The notes: generated from the letters alone by a model not told the origin. Counted from the first letter of the stretch, positions 46,020 to 57,622 are shown. The stretch is DNA of 64,000 bases from Actinomycetes bacterium (GCA_025360105.1 JANYCT010000006.1:1-64000); one strand, 5' to 3'. Translations and numbers: made by a program.

Positions 46020-46385
46020 ATGTCCGACTTTCTCCGGGATTACCTCACCGTTGTCTGGTTCGCTGCTACGGCGTTACTGCTCTCCGGCTTGCTGCTCGGA
46101 ATCTCGGCAGCGATCCGTCCGAACAAGCCGAACTACGAAAAGCTCATGCCCTACGAGAGCGGCGTCGATCCCGTTGGCCTTGGCTGGTCGCAGAGCCAGA
46201 TCCGCTACTACGTGTTCGCGTTGCTGTTCGTCGTGTTCGACGTTGAAGCGGTCTTCATATTTCCTTGGGCAACCCAGCTCGAACGGTATGCGGGCTTTGG
46301 TCTCGTCGAGATGGGTGTGTTCGTGTTCGTGCTGTTGCTCGGTCTGGTGTACGCATGGCGCAAGGGCGTGCTGCGATGGGTCTAG
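46020..46385 (+). CDS. nuoA: NADH-quinone oxidoreductase-type subunit A (complex I, set 2)
   Basis: 121 residues, three transmembrane helices, ND3-type. Landmarks are PYESGVDPVG (where the usual PYECG cysteine is serine) and YYVFALLFVVFDVEAVFIFP. It begins the second complex I operon. The sequence is clearly different from set 1 (14025), so the two operons are not a recent duplication. Confidence 0.93.
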   Translation: MSDFLRDYLTVVWFAATALLLSGLLLGISAAIRPNKPNYEKLMPYESGVDPVGLGWSQSQIRYYVFALLFVVFDVEAVFIFPWATQLERYAGFGLVEMGVFVFVLLLGLVYAWRKGVLRWV

Positions 46386-46424
46386 TGCAATCGATGATGA
46401 TTTCCCGGAAAGTGGCGTGCTCGA

Positions 46425-46952
46425 ATGGGTCTCGTTGACCGCGGGCGGCTGCCGAAGCCGCTCACACAACTCTTCAACATGGGTCGCTCGTACAGCCTGT
46501 GGGTGTACCAGTGGGGCCTCGCGTGCTGTGCCATCGAAATGGGTGCGGCGTTTGGTTCCCCCCGTTACGACGTGATGCGTCTCGGCGTCATCCCGCTGCC
46601 GGCGAGCCCGCGCCAAGCCGACCTCGTGGTGATCTCCGGAACGGTCACCGACAAGATGGCCCCAGCCATCAAACGTCTCTACGAACAGATGCCCGAGCCG
46701 AAGTACGTGATCAGCATGGGATCGTGCGCCAACTGTGGCGGCCCCTACTGGGACAGTTACTCAGTCACCAAGGGTGTCGATCAGATCATTCCGGTCGACA
46801 TCTATGTGCCAGGTTGCCCGCCACGACCCGAGGCGCTGCTCGAAGGCGTGGTGCTCTTGCAGCAACGCATCAAGAACGAAGACATGGGCGCGCGTTGGCG
46901 TGGCGAGGGCTATGTGGCATTGAATCGTGGTGAACCAATTGTCGTCAACTGA
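46425..46952 (+). CDS. nuoB: NADH-quinone oxidoreductase-type subunit B (complex I, set 2)
   Basis: 175 residues. Cluster N2 ligands are intact: [17 protein letters not shown] and [14 protein letters not shown] has one more cysteine than the set 1 copy (CASSGG). The gene starts 40 bases after nuoA2, the largest gap in this operon, and overlaps the GTG start of nuoC2. Confidence 0.93.
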   Translation: MGLVDRGRLPKPLTQLFNMGRSYSLWVYQWGLACCAIEMGAAFGSPRYDVMRLGVIPLPASPRQADLVVISGTVTDKMAPAIKRLYEQMPEPKYVISMGSCANCGGPYWDSYSVTKGVDQIIPVDIYVPGCPPRPEALLEGVVLLQQRIKNEDMGARWRGEGYVALNRGEPIVVN

Positions 46953-47616
46953 CACTCCGATTGCCGAACTTCCTGGCGACGCTTTACGTGAACGCGCGGT
47001 CGACCAACTGCGCAGTGAACTTGGCGAGGCCCTGCTCGATTCGCTCGTCAAGCCCGGCGACGACATGTGGGTACGTGTGCGTGCCGACGCGTGGCGTGAG
47101 GCCGGAGTCGCATTGCGCGATGTGGTCGGCCTCGACTATTTCTGCTTTTTGTCCGCCATCGACTGGATGCCGTCTCCGTACGGTCGCGGCGAGGACGATC
47201 CCACTCAGCCCCAGGCCGAGCGTGACATGACCATCAAGCAGGGCTACGTCGGCGGCGACACCCGCTTCCAATTATTGGCCCGGGCCTGCAGCATCAGCAT
47301 GCACTTCGGTGTCACCATCAAGGCCGACATTGGCGACGACATGACGATGCCCACGTGGATCCCGGTCTACGCCGGCGCCAATTGGCACGAGCGTGAGGCG
47401 CACGAAATGTTCGGCATCAACTTCGCCGGCCATCCCGACCTGCGCAACATGTACCTGCCCACTGGTTTCGAGGGGTACCCCATGCGTAAGGACTTCCCGT
47501 TGCTCGCGCGCATGGTCAAGCCATGGCCCGGCATCGTCGATGTTGAGCCCCTGCCCGGCGAACCCGCCGACGACGCAGCCAGTGACACAACCTCAGGAGA
47601 GGGTGGCGAGTCATGA
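46927..47616 (+). CDS. nuoC: NADH-quinone oxidoreductase-type subunit C (complex I, set 2)
   Basis: 229 residues. The conserved block [20 protein letters not shown] and [10 protein letters not shown] identifies the 30-kDa subunit. An N-terminal extension and a C-terminal acidic/Thr-rich tail are specific to this copy. It starts inside nuoB2 (GTG 46927, with GTG 46930 next to it) and overlaps nuoD2 by four bases. Confidence 0.92.
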   Translation: MVNQLSSTDTPIAELPGDALRERAVDQLRSELGEALLDSLVKPGDDMWVRVRADAWREAGVALRDVVGLDYFCFLSAIDWMPSPYGRGEDDPTQPQAERDMTIKQGYVGGDTRFQLLARACSISMHFGVTIKADIGDDMTMPTWIPVYAGANWHEREAHEMFGINFAGHPDLRNMYLPTGFEGYPMRKDFPLLARMVKPWPGIVDVEPLPGEPADDAASDTTSGEGGES

Positions 47617-48785
47617 CCATGCTCGGCGATCGCGAACGGTTGTCCTACATCGCATCCCAGGCAGCCGACGCGCGCCTGAACGTGGAGCTCGAGACCGAAG
47701 GCATGACCCTCAACATCGGCCCGCAGCACCCGGCCACCCACGGCACGCTGCGCATCATCTGCCGCCTTGATGGCGAGCAGGTCGTGTGGGCGGAGCCATC
47801 GGCTGGCTACATGCACCGTGGCTACGAAAAGCTCACCGAGGTGCGCACGTTCCCACAGGTGACCTCGCTGGTGAACCGCATCGACTGGCTGGGCAGCTTC
47901 GCCAACGAGGTGCCGTTCATCCTTGCGGCCGAAAAGCTGATGGACATCGAGGCGCCACCGCGCGCCCAGCACATCCGCACCATCTTGTTCGAGCTCAGCC
48001 GCATCGCCAACGTGTCGTTATTCCTCGGCGACCTCGGCGTGCAACTCGGCGCGATCACTCCGGTCTTCATGGCCTTCCGCGACCGCGAGTACGTGCTCAA
48101 CCTCATCGAAGGTGCCACCGGTGGTCGCTTCCACCCCAACTTCGACCGCATCGGCGGCTTGAAGGACGATGTGCCCAAGGGTTGGATCGACGAAACCCGC
48201 AGCGTGATGAAGAAGCTGCGCACGTTCTGCGACGAGATAGAAGACCTGTTGTTCGGCAACGAAATCTTCCAGAGTCGCACCCGAGGCATCGGCGTGATCC
48301 CCAAAGACGTCGCACTGCAGTACGGTCTCTCCGGCGCCAACCTGCGTGCCAGCGGTGTGGAATACGACCTGCGTCGCGATCAGAAGATCGCAATGGCGTG
48401 GGACAAGATCGACTTCAAGGTGTGGACGCATCCCGACGGCGACAGTTTCGCGCGTTGTTGGATCCGCCTGCAGGAAACCCGTGAGGCCACGCTCATCGTC
48501 GAGAAGTTGCTCGACACCTTGCCAGCCGGCCCGGTGATGGCCAAGGTGCCGCGCATCATCAAGGTGCCAGAGGGCGAAGCCTGGGTGAGCACCGAGAACC
48601 CGCTCGGCGAGATGGGCTACTACGTCATCAGCAAAGGCGATCTCGGTCCCTTCCGCGTCAAGATCCGCTCGGCGAGCTTCAACAACATCTCCATTGTGCC
48701 GTGGCTGTTGCGCGGCGTGTACGTGCCCGACGTGATCACGATTCTTGCGTCGTTGTACTTCATCCTCGGAGACATCGACCGCTGA
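47613..48785 (+). CDS. nuoD: NADH-quinone oxidoreductase-type subunit D (complex I, set 2)
   Basis: 390 residues, shorter than set 1 because the long N-terminal extension is missing. The quinone-site histidines are His39 and His43 in GPQHPATHG. The next loop reads GYMHRGYEK: Arg69 corresponds to bovine NDUFS2 Arg85, the residue symmetrically dimethylated by NDUFAF7, whereas set 1 has threonine. A MidA/NDUFAF7-like gene ends the operon. No nickel-binding CxxC motifs are present, so this is a complex I subunit and not a hydrogenase. Confidence 0.93.
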   Translation: MTMLGDRERLSYIASQAADARLNVELETEGMTLNIGPQHPATHGTLRIICRLDGEQVVWAEPSAGYMHRGYEKLTEVRTFPQVTSLVNRIDWLGSFANEVPFILAAEKLMDIEAPPRAQHIRTILFELSRIANVSLFLGDLGVQLGAITPVFMAFRDREYVLNLIEGATGGRFHPNFDRIGGLKDDVPKGWIDETRSVMKKLRTFCDEIEDLLFGNEIFQSRTRGIGVIPKDVALQYGLSGANLRASGVEYDLRRDQKIAMAWDKIDFKVWTHPDGDSFARCWIRLQETREATLIVEKLLDTLPAGPVMAKVPRIIKVPEGEAWVSTENPLGEMGYYVISKGDLGPFRVKIRSASFNNISIVPWLLRGVYVPDVITILASLYFILGDIDR

Positions 48786-49834
48786 TGTTGCTGGCTCTCG
48801 ATCTCCCGTACTGGGCGCAGTCGTTGTTGCGCGTCCTCGGTGGCCTCGTTGCCGTGCTCTTGCCGGCGGGTACCATCGTGTACGTCTTTCTGTTCAAGAT
48901 GATGAGCTTCATGCAGAGCCGCCTCGGCCCCATGGAAGCCGGGCCGTACGGCTCGATGCAGTTGTTCGCCGAAGTCGGCAAATGGTTGCAGAAGGAAGAC
49001 ATCATGCCCGAGAAGGCTGATCACTCGATCTTTCGCATCGCTCCGTTGATCGTGCTCGCGAGCACGTTCCTGCTCGTGGTCGTGGTGCCGTTCGGCCCCG
49101 ACGCATGGTTCACCAACTTCGAGACGGGCGTCTTCTACGCCTTGGCCGTCAGCTCGGTCAGCGTGCTCGGCATCCTCATCGCCGGTTGGTCCAGCGCAAA
49201 CAAGTACTCCCTGCTCGGCGGCTTGCGTGCTGCCGGTCAGCTCATCGCCTACGAACTGCCGATGGTGCTCGCCGTCGTCGGCGTGGTCATCCAGGCCGGC
49301 ACGATGAACATGCAACAGATCGTCGTGGCACAGAACGCCGGCGAGATCTTCGGCTGGAACGGCCTCGGTAACCCGTACATCCTCACCCAGTTCATCGGGT
49401 TCGGCGTGTTCATGATTGCTGTGCAGGCCGAGCTCACCCAGGCACCGTTCGACATGCCCATTGCCGAGTCCGAACTCGTGTCGGGATACATGACCGAGTA
49501 CTCGGGCTTCCGCTTCCTCATCTTCTTCATCGCCGAGTTCGCTACGGCGGGCGTGTTTGCACTCATCGCCTCGGTGCTGTTCCTTGGCGGGTGGGGTGTG
49601 CCATTCAGCTGGTTCGGTTGGCACAGCATCGGCGAGGTGTCCAACTGGATGAACGTGGTCGGACCGCTAATCATGTTCTCCAAGATGATGGGCCTGGTGT
49701 TCCTCATCATGTGGATCCGCTTTAGCTATCCCCGTTTCCGTGAAGATCAACTGCAGCGGTTCGCATGGAAGGTGCTCATCCCGGTGTCACTCGTCAACAT
49801 CATGCTCACGGCCGTGCTGAAGGTGGTGTTCTGA
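48785..49834 (+). CDS. nuoH: NADH-quinone oxidoreductase-type subunit H (complex I, set 2)
   Basis: 349 residues from ATG 48785, one base overlap with nuoD2. Landmarks of ND1: [32 protein letters not shown] and [18 protein letters not shown]. It follows nuoD2 directly, where set 1 has nuoE, nuoF and nuoG; those three genes are absent from this operon and from the rest of the window apart from set 1. Confidence 0.93.
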   Translation: MLLALDLPYWAQSLLRVLGGLVAVLLPAGTIVYVFLFKMMSFMQSRLGPMEAGPYGSMQLFAEVGKWLQKEDIMPEKADHSIFRIAPLIVLASTFLLVVVVPFGPDAWFTNFETGVFYALAVSSVSVLGILIAGWSSANKYSLLGGLRAAGQLIAYELPMVLAVVGVVIQAGTMNMQQIVVAQNAGEIFGWNGLGNPYILTQFIGFGVFMIAVQAELTQAPFDMPIAESELVSGYMTEYSGFRFLIFFIAEFATAGVFALIASVLFLGGWGVPFSWFGWHSIGEVSNWMNVVGPLIMFSKMMGLVFLIMWIRFSYPRFREDQLQRFAWKVLIPVSLVNIMLTAVLKVVF

Positions 49835-50334
49835 TGGGTCTGAAGCCAAAGGTGCCAGGGCTGGTCAAGGGTCTCGGCGTCACATTCAACACGATGATGA
49901 ACACGTTCAAGAACGGTTCCAACACCGTGCAATACCCGCACGAAAAGGAAGCACCGCCCGTGCGTGCCCGTGGCGTCATCGCGCTCCGCGAGGACAACTG
50001 CACCTCGTGCATGCTGTGCGCGCGCAGCTGCCCCGACTGGTGCATCTACATCGAAGGTCACAAAGAACTCGCCCCGCCTCGTCGTGCCGGTGGTGCGCCC
50101 CGCAAAGTGAACAAGCTCGACCGGTTCGACATCGACTACGCACTCTGCATGTACTGCGGCATCTGTGTCGAGGTCTGTCCCTTCGATGCGTTGTTCTGGA
50201 GCCCGGAGTACGAGTACAGCGAGCCAAAGATCGCCGACCTGCTGCACGACAAGACCAAGTTGGGCGAGTGGATGGAAACCGTTCCCGAAGCCCCCGAGCT
50301 CGAAGTCGGCGCCGACAAAAAAGGCAAGAAGTAA
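49834..50334 (+). CDS. nuoI: NADH-quinone oxidoreductase-type subunit I (complex I, set 2)
   Basis: 166 residues from ATG 49834. Two 4Fe-4S motifs: [15 protein letters not shown] (about 53-67) and [12 protein letters not shown] (about 105-116). The C-terminus ends with the basic run DKKGKK. Its TAA stop overlaps an ATG that opens a 15-codon frame before nuoJ2. With no NuoG, this subunit would be the likely entry point for electrons from a soluble donor. Confidence 0.93.
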   Translation: MGLKPKVPGLVKGLGVTFNTMMNTFKNGSNTVQYPHEKEAPPVRARGVIALREDNCTSCMLCARSCPDWCIYIEGHKELAPPRRAGGAPRKVNKLDRFDIDYALCMYCGICVEVCPFDALFWSPEYEYSEPKIADLLHDKTKLGEWMETVPEAPELEVGADKKGKK

Positions 50335-50381
50335 TGGTTGCCTTCAACACCTTTGTCTTCAGCATGAACGGCAAGAAGTAA
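50334..50381 (+). other. 15-codon open frame between nuoI2 and nuoJ2
   Basis: [15 protein letters not shown] runs from the ATG overlapping the nuoI2 stop to a TAA that overlaps the nuoJ2 start, both through TAATG. GGCAAGAAGTAATG occurs at both ends of the frame, so part of the junction is repeated 47 bases apart. It may be translated only as a link between its neighbours, or be a scar of a small duplication. Confidence 0.45.
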
Positions 50382-50896
50382 TGCTCGCCGAGGCGCTCGT
50401 GGCGCAGAACATCGCATTTGGCATCATCGCTGCCGTGATGATCGTCGGCGCGTTCCGAGTCGTTACCAGCGACAACGTCGTGCATGCCGCGTTGTGGTTG
50501 GTCTGCGTGCTTGCCGGTGCCGCAGCCCAATACCTGTTGGTCTACGCCGAGTTCGTGGCCATCACCCAGATCTTGGTGTACGTCGGTGCAGTCATGGTTC
50601 TGTTCCTGTTCGGTGTGATGCTCACGCGTGCCCGCATCGGCAGCGAGTCGAACCTCAACAACAAGAACTGGGCGCTCGGCATCCCCGTGGCACTCGCGCT
50701 GTTCGCGGCGATGGCAATCGCACTCGTCGGCGGCTTCAAAGACGAATACCTGCCTGGGCCGTCGAAAGCCATCCGCATCGATACGCAGAGCATCAGCGAT
50801 GCGATCTTCAAGCCCTATCTGCTGCCTTTCTGGGCGCTGTCGTTCGTTCTGCTCGTCGCCGTCATCGGCGCCATCGTTTTGGCCCGTAAGGATTGA
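50381..50896 (+). CDS. nuoJ: NADH-quinone oxidoreductase-type subunit J (complex I, set 2)
   Basis: 171 residues from ATG 50381, chosen because it sits at the TAATG junction and gives a normal N-terminus (MLAEALVAQNIAFG). ND6-type with five helices. The conserved segment ILVYVGAVMVLFLFGVML is near residues 66-83. It ends seven bases before nuoK2. Confidence 0.92.
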   Translation: MLAEALVAQNIAFGIIAAVMIVGAFRVVTSDNVVHAALWLVCVLAGAAAQYLLVYAEFVAITQILVYVGAVMVLFLFGVMLTRARIGSESNLNNKNWALGIPVALALFAAMAIALVGGFKDEYLPGPSKAIRIDTQSISDAIFKPYLLPFWALSFVLLVAVIGAIVLARKD

Positions 50897-50902
50897 TGCC
50901 CG

Positions 50903-51202
50903 ATGTTGATCAATCAGTTCCTCCTCCTTGGTGCAGCACTGTTCTGCATTGGCGTTTACGGCGTGATCGCTCGCAAGAACGCGGTGATGGTGCTGATGAG
51001 CATCGAGCTCATTCTCAACGCCGTGAACCTCAACCTGCTCGCCTTTGCGTTGCGTAACGGCAGCCCCGACGGGCATGTCTTCGCGCTGTATGTCATCGCG
51101 ATCGCCGCCGCCGAGGTTGGTGTGGGCCTTGGTCTGGTGCTGCTCATCTTCCGCAACAAGCGCACCATCGCGCTCGACGAACTCTCCGAGATGAAGGGCT
51201 GA
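50903..51202 (+). CDS. nuoK: NADH-quinone oxidoreductase-type subunit K (complex I, set 2)
   Basis: 99 residues, ND4L-type with three helices. The membrane glutamates are in LMSIELILNAVNLN and AAAEVGVGLG. It is slightly shorter than set 1. The neighbouring nuoL2 starts four bases later. Confidence 0.93.
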   Translation: MLINQFLLLGAALFCIGVYGVIARKNAVMVLMSIELILNAVNLNLLAFALRNGSPDGHVFALYVIAIAAAEVGVGLGLVLLIFRNKRTIALDELSEMKG

Positions 51203-51205
51203 GCC

Positions 51206-53419
<2,214 letters not shown>

Positions 53420-53433
53420 GGAGCCTCACGGCA

Positions 53434-55071
53434 ATGGATGTACTCCGCACCAACAACGCGCTACTAACGATTGGCACCTTCTTGCCGCTCGCCGGTGTGC
53501 TCGTCATGATGTTCATCCCCAAGGGGAAAGAACTGCTGCACAAGCAAATCGCACTGTTCACCGCCGTTGCAACCCTCGCTGTGGGCGTGGTCACGCTGAT
53601 GCGCTTCAACTATGGAAGCGCTGGCAAGTTGCAGTTCTTTGCGGATACGTCGTGGATCAAGGTCATCCATAGCAACTACACCATCGGCCTCGACGGCATC
53701 AGCCTGCCCCTTTACATCCTCAGCATGGTCGTCACCGTGCTCGTGATGGTTTATTCGTGGGACCACATTCCGTCGCCAGGCAATCCCAAGGCGTTCCTCA
53801 TTTTGATGCTGGTGCTGCAGGTGGGCATGGCTGGCACGTTCATTGCGCAGGACCTCATTCTGTTCTTCGTGTTCTTCGAACTCGTGCTCTTGCCGATGTA
53901 CTTCATGATCGGTGTGTGGGGTGGCGAGCAGCGCCAGTACGCATCGCTGAAGTTCTTCCTGTACACGATGTTCGGTTCGGCACTTATGCTCGTTGCCTTC
54001 TTGGCTCTCTACTTCCAGGTGTCGGGCAAGGTTCCAGCGGGCGAGGCCAGCTTCAGCATCCCGTATCTCGCCGAGCACGGTGGGATGTTGGGTAAGACCG
54101 TTCAGATTTGGATTTTTGCCGGCATGTTCATCGGCTTCGCCGTGAAGGTGCCGATGTTCCCGTTCCACACGTGGTTGCCCGACGCGCACACGCAGGCACC
54201 CACGCAGGGCTCGGTCATCCTCGCCGCCATTCTGCTGAAGCTCGGCACCTACGGCTTCGTCCGCATCGCGATCCCGATCCTGCCCACTGCGGCCAAGGCC
54301 TGGGCGCCGTGGATCGGTGGACTCGCGGTCATCGGCATCATCTACGGCGCGCTGGGTTGTCTGGCCCAGACCGACATGAAGCGGCTCATCGCCTTCAGCT
54401 CGGTCGCACACATGGGCTTCGTGATGCTCGGTATCTCCACACTCACCCCGCTCGGTTTCAACGCAGCGATCTTTGGCATGGTGGCCCACGGCCTCATCAC
54501 CGGCATGCTGTTCTTCGTCGCCGGTTCGGTGAAGGATCGCTATCACACGCTCGAGATCAAGCGCCTCGGCGGCATGCTCATCTCGATGCCCAAGATGGGT
54601 TGGATCCTCGGCTTCTGTGCGATGGCCTCGCTGGGCCTGCCCGGTCTTGCCGGTTTCTGGGGCGAGTTCCCGGCCATCGTGTCGTCGTACTCGCCTGCCG
54701 ACGGTCTGAACCACAATGTGTTCCGCGTGTTCATGGTGGTGGCTGCGATCGGCACAGTGCTCGCCGCTGGCTACCTACTCTGGCTGTTCCAGCGCGTTGC
54801 GTTCGGCGTGCCCAAGCCCGAGTTCGCGGGTGCCGCCGCTGGTCACAACGATGCACATGGACACGGTGATCATGTCGCCGATCATGGTTCCGGCGATGCC
54901 GGCCACGATGATGATCACTCCGGGGACATCCATGACGTCACCTTCTTCGAGTGGGTCGCATGGACCCCGTTCCTGCTCGCGATCGTGGTGTTCGGTGTGT
55001 ATCCGCAGCTGATGTTCAAGATCATCGATCCCGCGGTGCAGGTCACGCTCAAGGCATTCGGGAAGGGCTGA
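53434..55071 (+). CDS. nuoM: NADH-quinone oxidoreductase-type subunit M with His/Asp-rich loop (complex I, set 2)
   Basis: 545 residues. Landmarks: FFELVLLPMYFMIGVWG, KVPMFPFHTWLPDAHTQAP and KRLIAFSSVAHMGF. Residues about 468-503 form a loop with eight histidines and about nine aspartates (GHNDAHGHGDHVADHG and on), at a position similar to the loop of NuoL2. The set 1 NuoM lacks it. Only 14 bases follow nuoL2. Confidence 0.93.
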   Translation: MDVLRTNNALLTIGTFLPLAGVLVMMFIPKGKELLHKQIALFTAVATLAVGVVTLMRFNYGSAGKLQFFADTSWIKVIHSNYTIGLDGISLPLYILSMVVTVLVMVYSWDHIPSPGNPKAFLILMLVLQVGMAGTFIAQDLILFFVFFELVLLPMYFMIGVWGGEQRQYASLKFFLYTMFGSALMLVAFLALYFQVSGKVPAGEASFSIPYLAEHGGMLGKTVQIWIFAGMFIGFAVKVPMFPFHTWLPDAHTQAPTQGSVILAAILLKLGTYGFVRIAIPILPTAAKAWAPWIGGLAVIGIIYGALGCLAQTDMKRLIAFSSVAHMGFVMLGISTLTPLGFNAAIFGMVAHGLITGMLFFVAGSVKDRYHTLEIKRLGGMLISMPKMGWILGFCAMASLGLPGLAGFWGEFPAIVSSYSPADGLNHNVFRVFMVVAAIGTVLAAGYLLWLFQRVAFGVPKPEFAGAAAGHNDAHGHGDHVADHGSGDAGHDDDHSGDIHDVTFFEWVAWTPFLLAIVVFGVYPQLMFKIIDPAVQVTLKAFGKG

Positions 55072-55074
55072 CCG

Positions 55075-56592
55075 GTGCTTGCATCGTTGCTCGTTGCGGG
55101 GGGTGGCTTTACCCCGCCCAAGGTCGATTATCACGCCCTCGCGCCCGAAATCATCCTTGCCGCGGGCATCTGCGTGGTGCTCATCGTCGACCTGTTCGTC
55201 AGCGAGAGCAAGAAGTGGCTCACCGCCACGTTGGCCGGCTTCAGTCTGTTGTTAGCGCTCATCCCCGTGGTCACGCTCGCCGTCATCGGCAGCAACGTTC
55301 GTTCGCTGTTCGACGGTCGCTATGTCGTCGACAACTTCAGCCTGATCATGAAGGCGATGTTCCTCATCACGGGTTACGTCGTTGTGCTCCTGTCCACGAA
55401 CGAGATCGAAGAGGGTGGCTACTACCAGGGCGAGTACTACGTTCTACTGCTCGCCAGCGTGCTCGGCATGGTGATGATGACCTCGTCGCGTGACCTGATC
55501 AGCGTGTTCATCGCATTCGAGTTCCTCTCGATCCCCACCTACATGCTCGCTGCCTGGCGCAAGCGTGACATCAAGAGCAACGAAGCGGGCGCCAAGTACT
55601 TCCTGCTCGGCGTCTTCGCCAGCGCGATCATGCTGTACGGCATGAGCCTGCTCTACGGCGTGGCGAACAGCACCAAACTTGTCGATATCGGTGCTGCCAT
55701 CACCATGAAGGGTCAGTTCCGCGGCGTCGAGGCCCTCGCCATCGTGTTTGTGATCGTCGGCTTTGCGTTCAAGGTGAGTGCTGTGCCATTCCATCAGTGG
55801 GCACCCGATACGTACGAGGGTGCACCCACGCCGGTCACCGCGTTCTTGTCGGTGGCCTCGAAGGCCGGTGGTTTCGTTGCGCTGATCAGCATGCTGTATC
55901 TGGCATTTCCCCATGCCGAAAAGGTGTGGCAGCCGTTCATCTTCGTGCTCGCCGCACTCACGATGACACTGGGCAACCTCGTTGCACTGAAGCAGACCAA
56001 CATCGTGCGCATGCTCGCCTACTCGTCCATCAGCCAGGGTGGCTTCATCCTGATGCCGCTCGTGGTTGCCGGCACCAAAGCCACAGAGACGTCGCTCAAG
56101 ACCGTGGTCGTGTATCTGCTCGTGTATGCCACCACAAACCTCGGTGTGTTTGCGGTGGTCATTGCCGTGAGTCGAAAGACCCGCAGCGGCGAGATCTCCA
56201 GCTTTGGTGGGCTGATGACCTATGCGCCCGGGCTTGCAGCGCTGATGACCTTCCTGCTCGCGTCTCTGGCCGGTATTCCGCCGTTCGGTGGTTGGTTCGC
56301 CAAACTCAACGCCTTCCGAGCCGTGCTCGAGGCGGGCACCGGTTTGGGCTACGCAATCGCCATTATCGGCGCAGTCAACACAGTGATCGCGTTCGGTTAC
56401 TACGGCAACGTCATGCGTGAGATGTGGATGAAGCCCGTCCCCAATGGTGACATCGCGCCCATCAAGGTGCCGCCGTCGCTCATGGCGGCGCTGGCCATCA
56501 CGGGCCTCGGCACGCTGGTTCTGGGTATCTTGCCGGGTCTGGTGCTTCGCTTTGGTGACATCGGCGCGCTCACCGGTGCCCTCGGCCGCTGA
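55075..56592 (+). CDS. nuoN: NADH-quinone oxidoreductase-type subunit N (complex I, set 2)
   Basis: 505 residues from GTG 55075. ND2-type landmarks: FIAFEFLSIPTYML, GFAFKVSAVPFHQWAPDTYE and VRMLAYSSISQGGF. It closes the 11-subunit set. Its last 17 bases overlap the methyltransferase start, so that gene belongs to the same operon. Confidence 0.93.
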   Translation: MLASLLVAGGGFTPPKVDYHALAPEIILAAGICVVLIVDLFVSESKKWLTATLAGFSLLLALIPVVTLAVIGSNVRSLFDGRYVVDNFSLIMKAMFLITGYVVVLLSTNEIEEGGYYQGEYYVLLLASVLGMVMMTSSRDLISVFIAFEFLSIPTYMLAAWRKRDIKSNEAGAKYFLLGVFASAIMLYGMSLLYGVANSTKLVDIGAAITMKGQFRGVEALAIVFVIVGFAFKVSAVPFHQWAPDTYEGAPTPVTAFLSVASKAGGFVALISMLYLAFPHAEKVWQPFIFVLAALTMTLGNLVALKQTNIVRMLAYSSISQGGFILMPLVVAGTKATETSLKTVVVYLLVYATTNLGVFAVVIAVSRKTRSGEISSFGGLMTYAPGLAALMTFLLASLAGIPPFGGWFAKLNAFRAVLEAGTGLGYAIAIIGAVNTVIAFGYYGNVMREMWMKPVPNGDIAPIKVPPSLMAALAITGLGTLVLGILPGLVLRFGDIGALTGALGR

Positions 56593-57622
56593 TCGCATCC
56601 GCTCCGCTATCGCGGATGCGGGGGGAGCGATCCCGTTCGAGGAGTTCATGGACCTCGCGCTCTACGGCGAGGGCGGCTTCTACACCGAGGGCGGCAAGGC
56701 AGGCCGGCGCGGTGATTTCATCACCAGCCCCGAGGTTGGTCCGTTGTTCGGCGCTGTTCTGGCCAACATGCTCGATGCGGTGTGGCGTGATCTCGGTGAG
56801 CCATCGACCTTGACGATTGTCGATGCAGGGGCCGGTCCGGGAACCCTTGCCCGGTCGATACGCGCGGCGCAACCGGCGTGCCTTGACGCGATCGACTACA
56901 TCGCCGTCGAGGTCTCCGAGCAACAGCGCGCCACTCATCCCGATTGGGTGACGTCGGTCGATTCGATGCCCACCGAGCAGCTTGCGGGCGTGATCATTGC
57001 CAACGAACTGCTGGACAATCTCGCGTTCCGTCTGTTCGTGATGGACGGCGGATGGCGGGAGGCGTACGTGACTTCGCGGCCCGACGGGACGTTCGCTGAG
57101 ATCCTTCGCCATGCGCAAGACGTTGATCAGCTCGCCCTGCCGGGCGTGCAGACCCACGGATCGCGTGTGCCCGTCCAGCAACGTGCAGCGGCGTGCGTGC
57201 AGGCCCAACGTGCGTTACTCGATGCGGGTAAACTGCTCGTCATCGACTACGCCACGGTGAGTACGGTGGGTCTCGCGCAGCGTCCGTGGCGCGAGTGGTT
57301 GCGTACCTATCGGGGCCACGAGCGCGGCGTGCACTATCTGCGCGAGCCGGGTTCGCAGGACATCACGGTCGAGGTTGCCATCGATCAGATGGTGGCTTGT
57401 GTCGGCGAACCACTTTCGGTGCGGACCCAACGCCAGTTTCTGCAACGTTGGGGCATCGACGCGTTGGTCGCCGAAGGTCAGCGAGTTTGGAGCGAGCACG
57501 CGGCGCAACCAACGGTGGCGGCCCTCACGATGCGTAGTCGTGTGCGCGAGGCCGATGCGCTGTGCGACCCCAACGGGCTGGGTGCGTTTACTGTGCTCGA
57601 ATTCGACCCCGAACAGCGTTGA
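56576..57622 (+). CDS. MidA/NDUFAF7-type SAM-dependent arginine methyltransferase
   Basis: 348 residues from GTG 56576. This start gives the natural N-terminus PSAADRIRSAIADAGG. Family landmarks: FMDLALYGEGGFYTEG (with the YG-x-GGFY type motif), GDFITSPEVGPLFGA, the SAM motif TIVDAGAGPGTLAR (about 83-96) and IIANELLDN. In mitochondria NDUFAF7 symmetrically dimethylates one arginine of the 49-kDa subunit and is needed to assemble complex I. Here the gene overlaps nuoN2, and the NuoD2 of the same operon retains that arginine (Arg69). The function is therefore inferred with good contextual support. Confidence 0.85.
   Translation: MPSAADRIRSAIADAGGAIPFEEFMDLALYGEGGFYTEGGKAGRRGDFITSPEVGPLFGAVLANMLDAVWRDLGEPSTLTIVDAGAGPGTLARSIRAAQPACLDAIDYIAVEVSEQQRATHPDWVTSVDSMPTEQLAGVIIANELLDNLAFRLFVMDGGWREAYVTSRPDGTFAEILRHAQDVDQLALPGVQTHGSRVPVQQRAAACVQAQRALLDAGKLLVIDYATVSTVGLAQRPWREWLRTYRGHERGVHYLREPGSQDITVEVAIDQMVACVGEPLSVRTQRQFLQRWGIDALVAEGQRVWSEHAAQPTVAALTMRSRVREADALCDPNGLGAFTVLEFDPEQR

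Noticed and set aside
46377-46435. Repeat of ATGGGTCT at the nuoA2 end and nuoB2 start as a duplication
   Set aside because: Only eight to nine bases are shared, which can occur by chance in coding sequence.
47613-48785. NuoD2 as a group 4 NiFe-hydrogenase large subunit
   Set aside because: There are no N- or C-terminal CxxC nickel ligands, and the quinone-site HPATHG histidines are intact.
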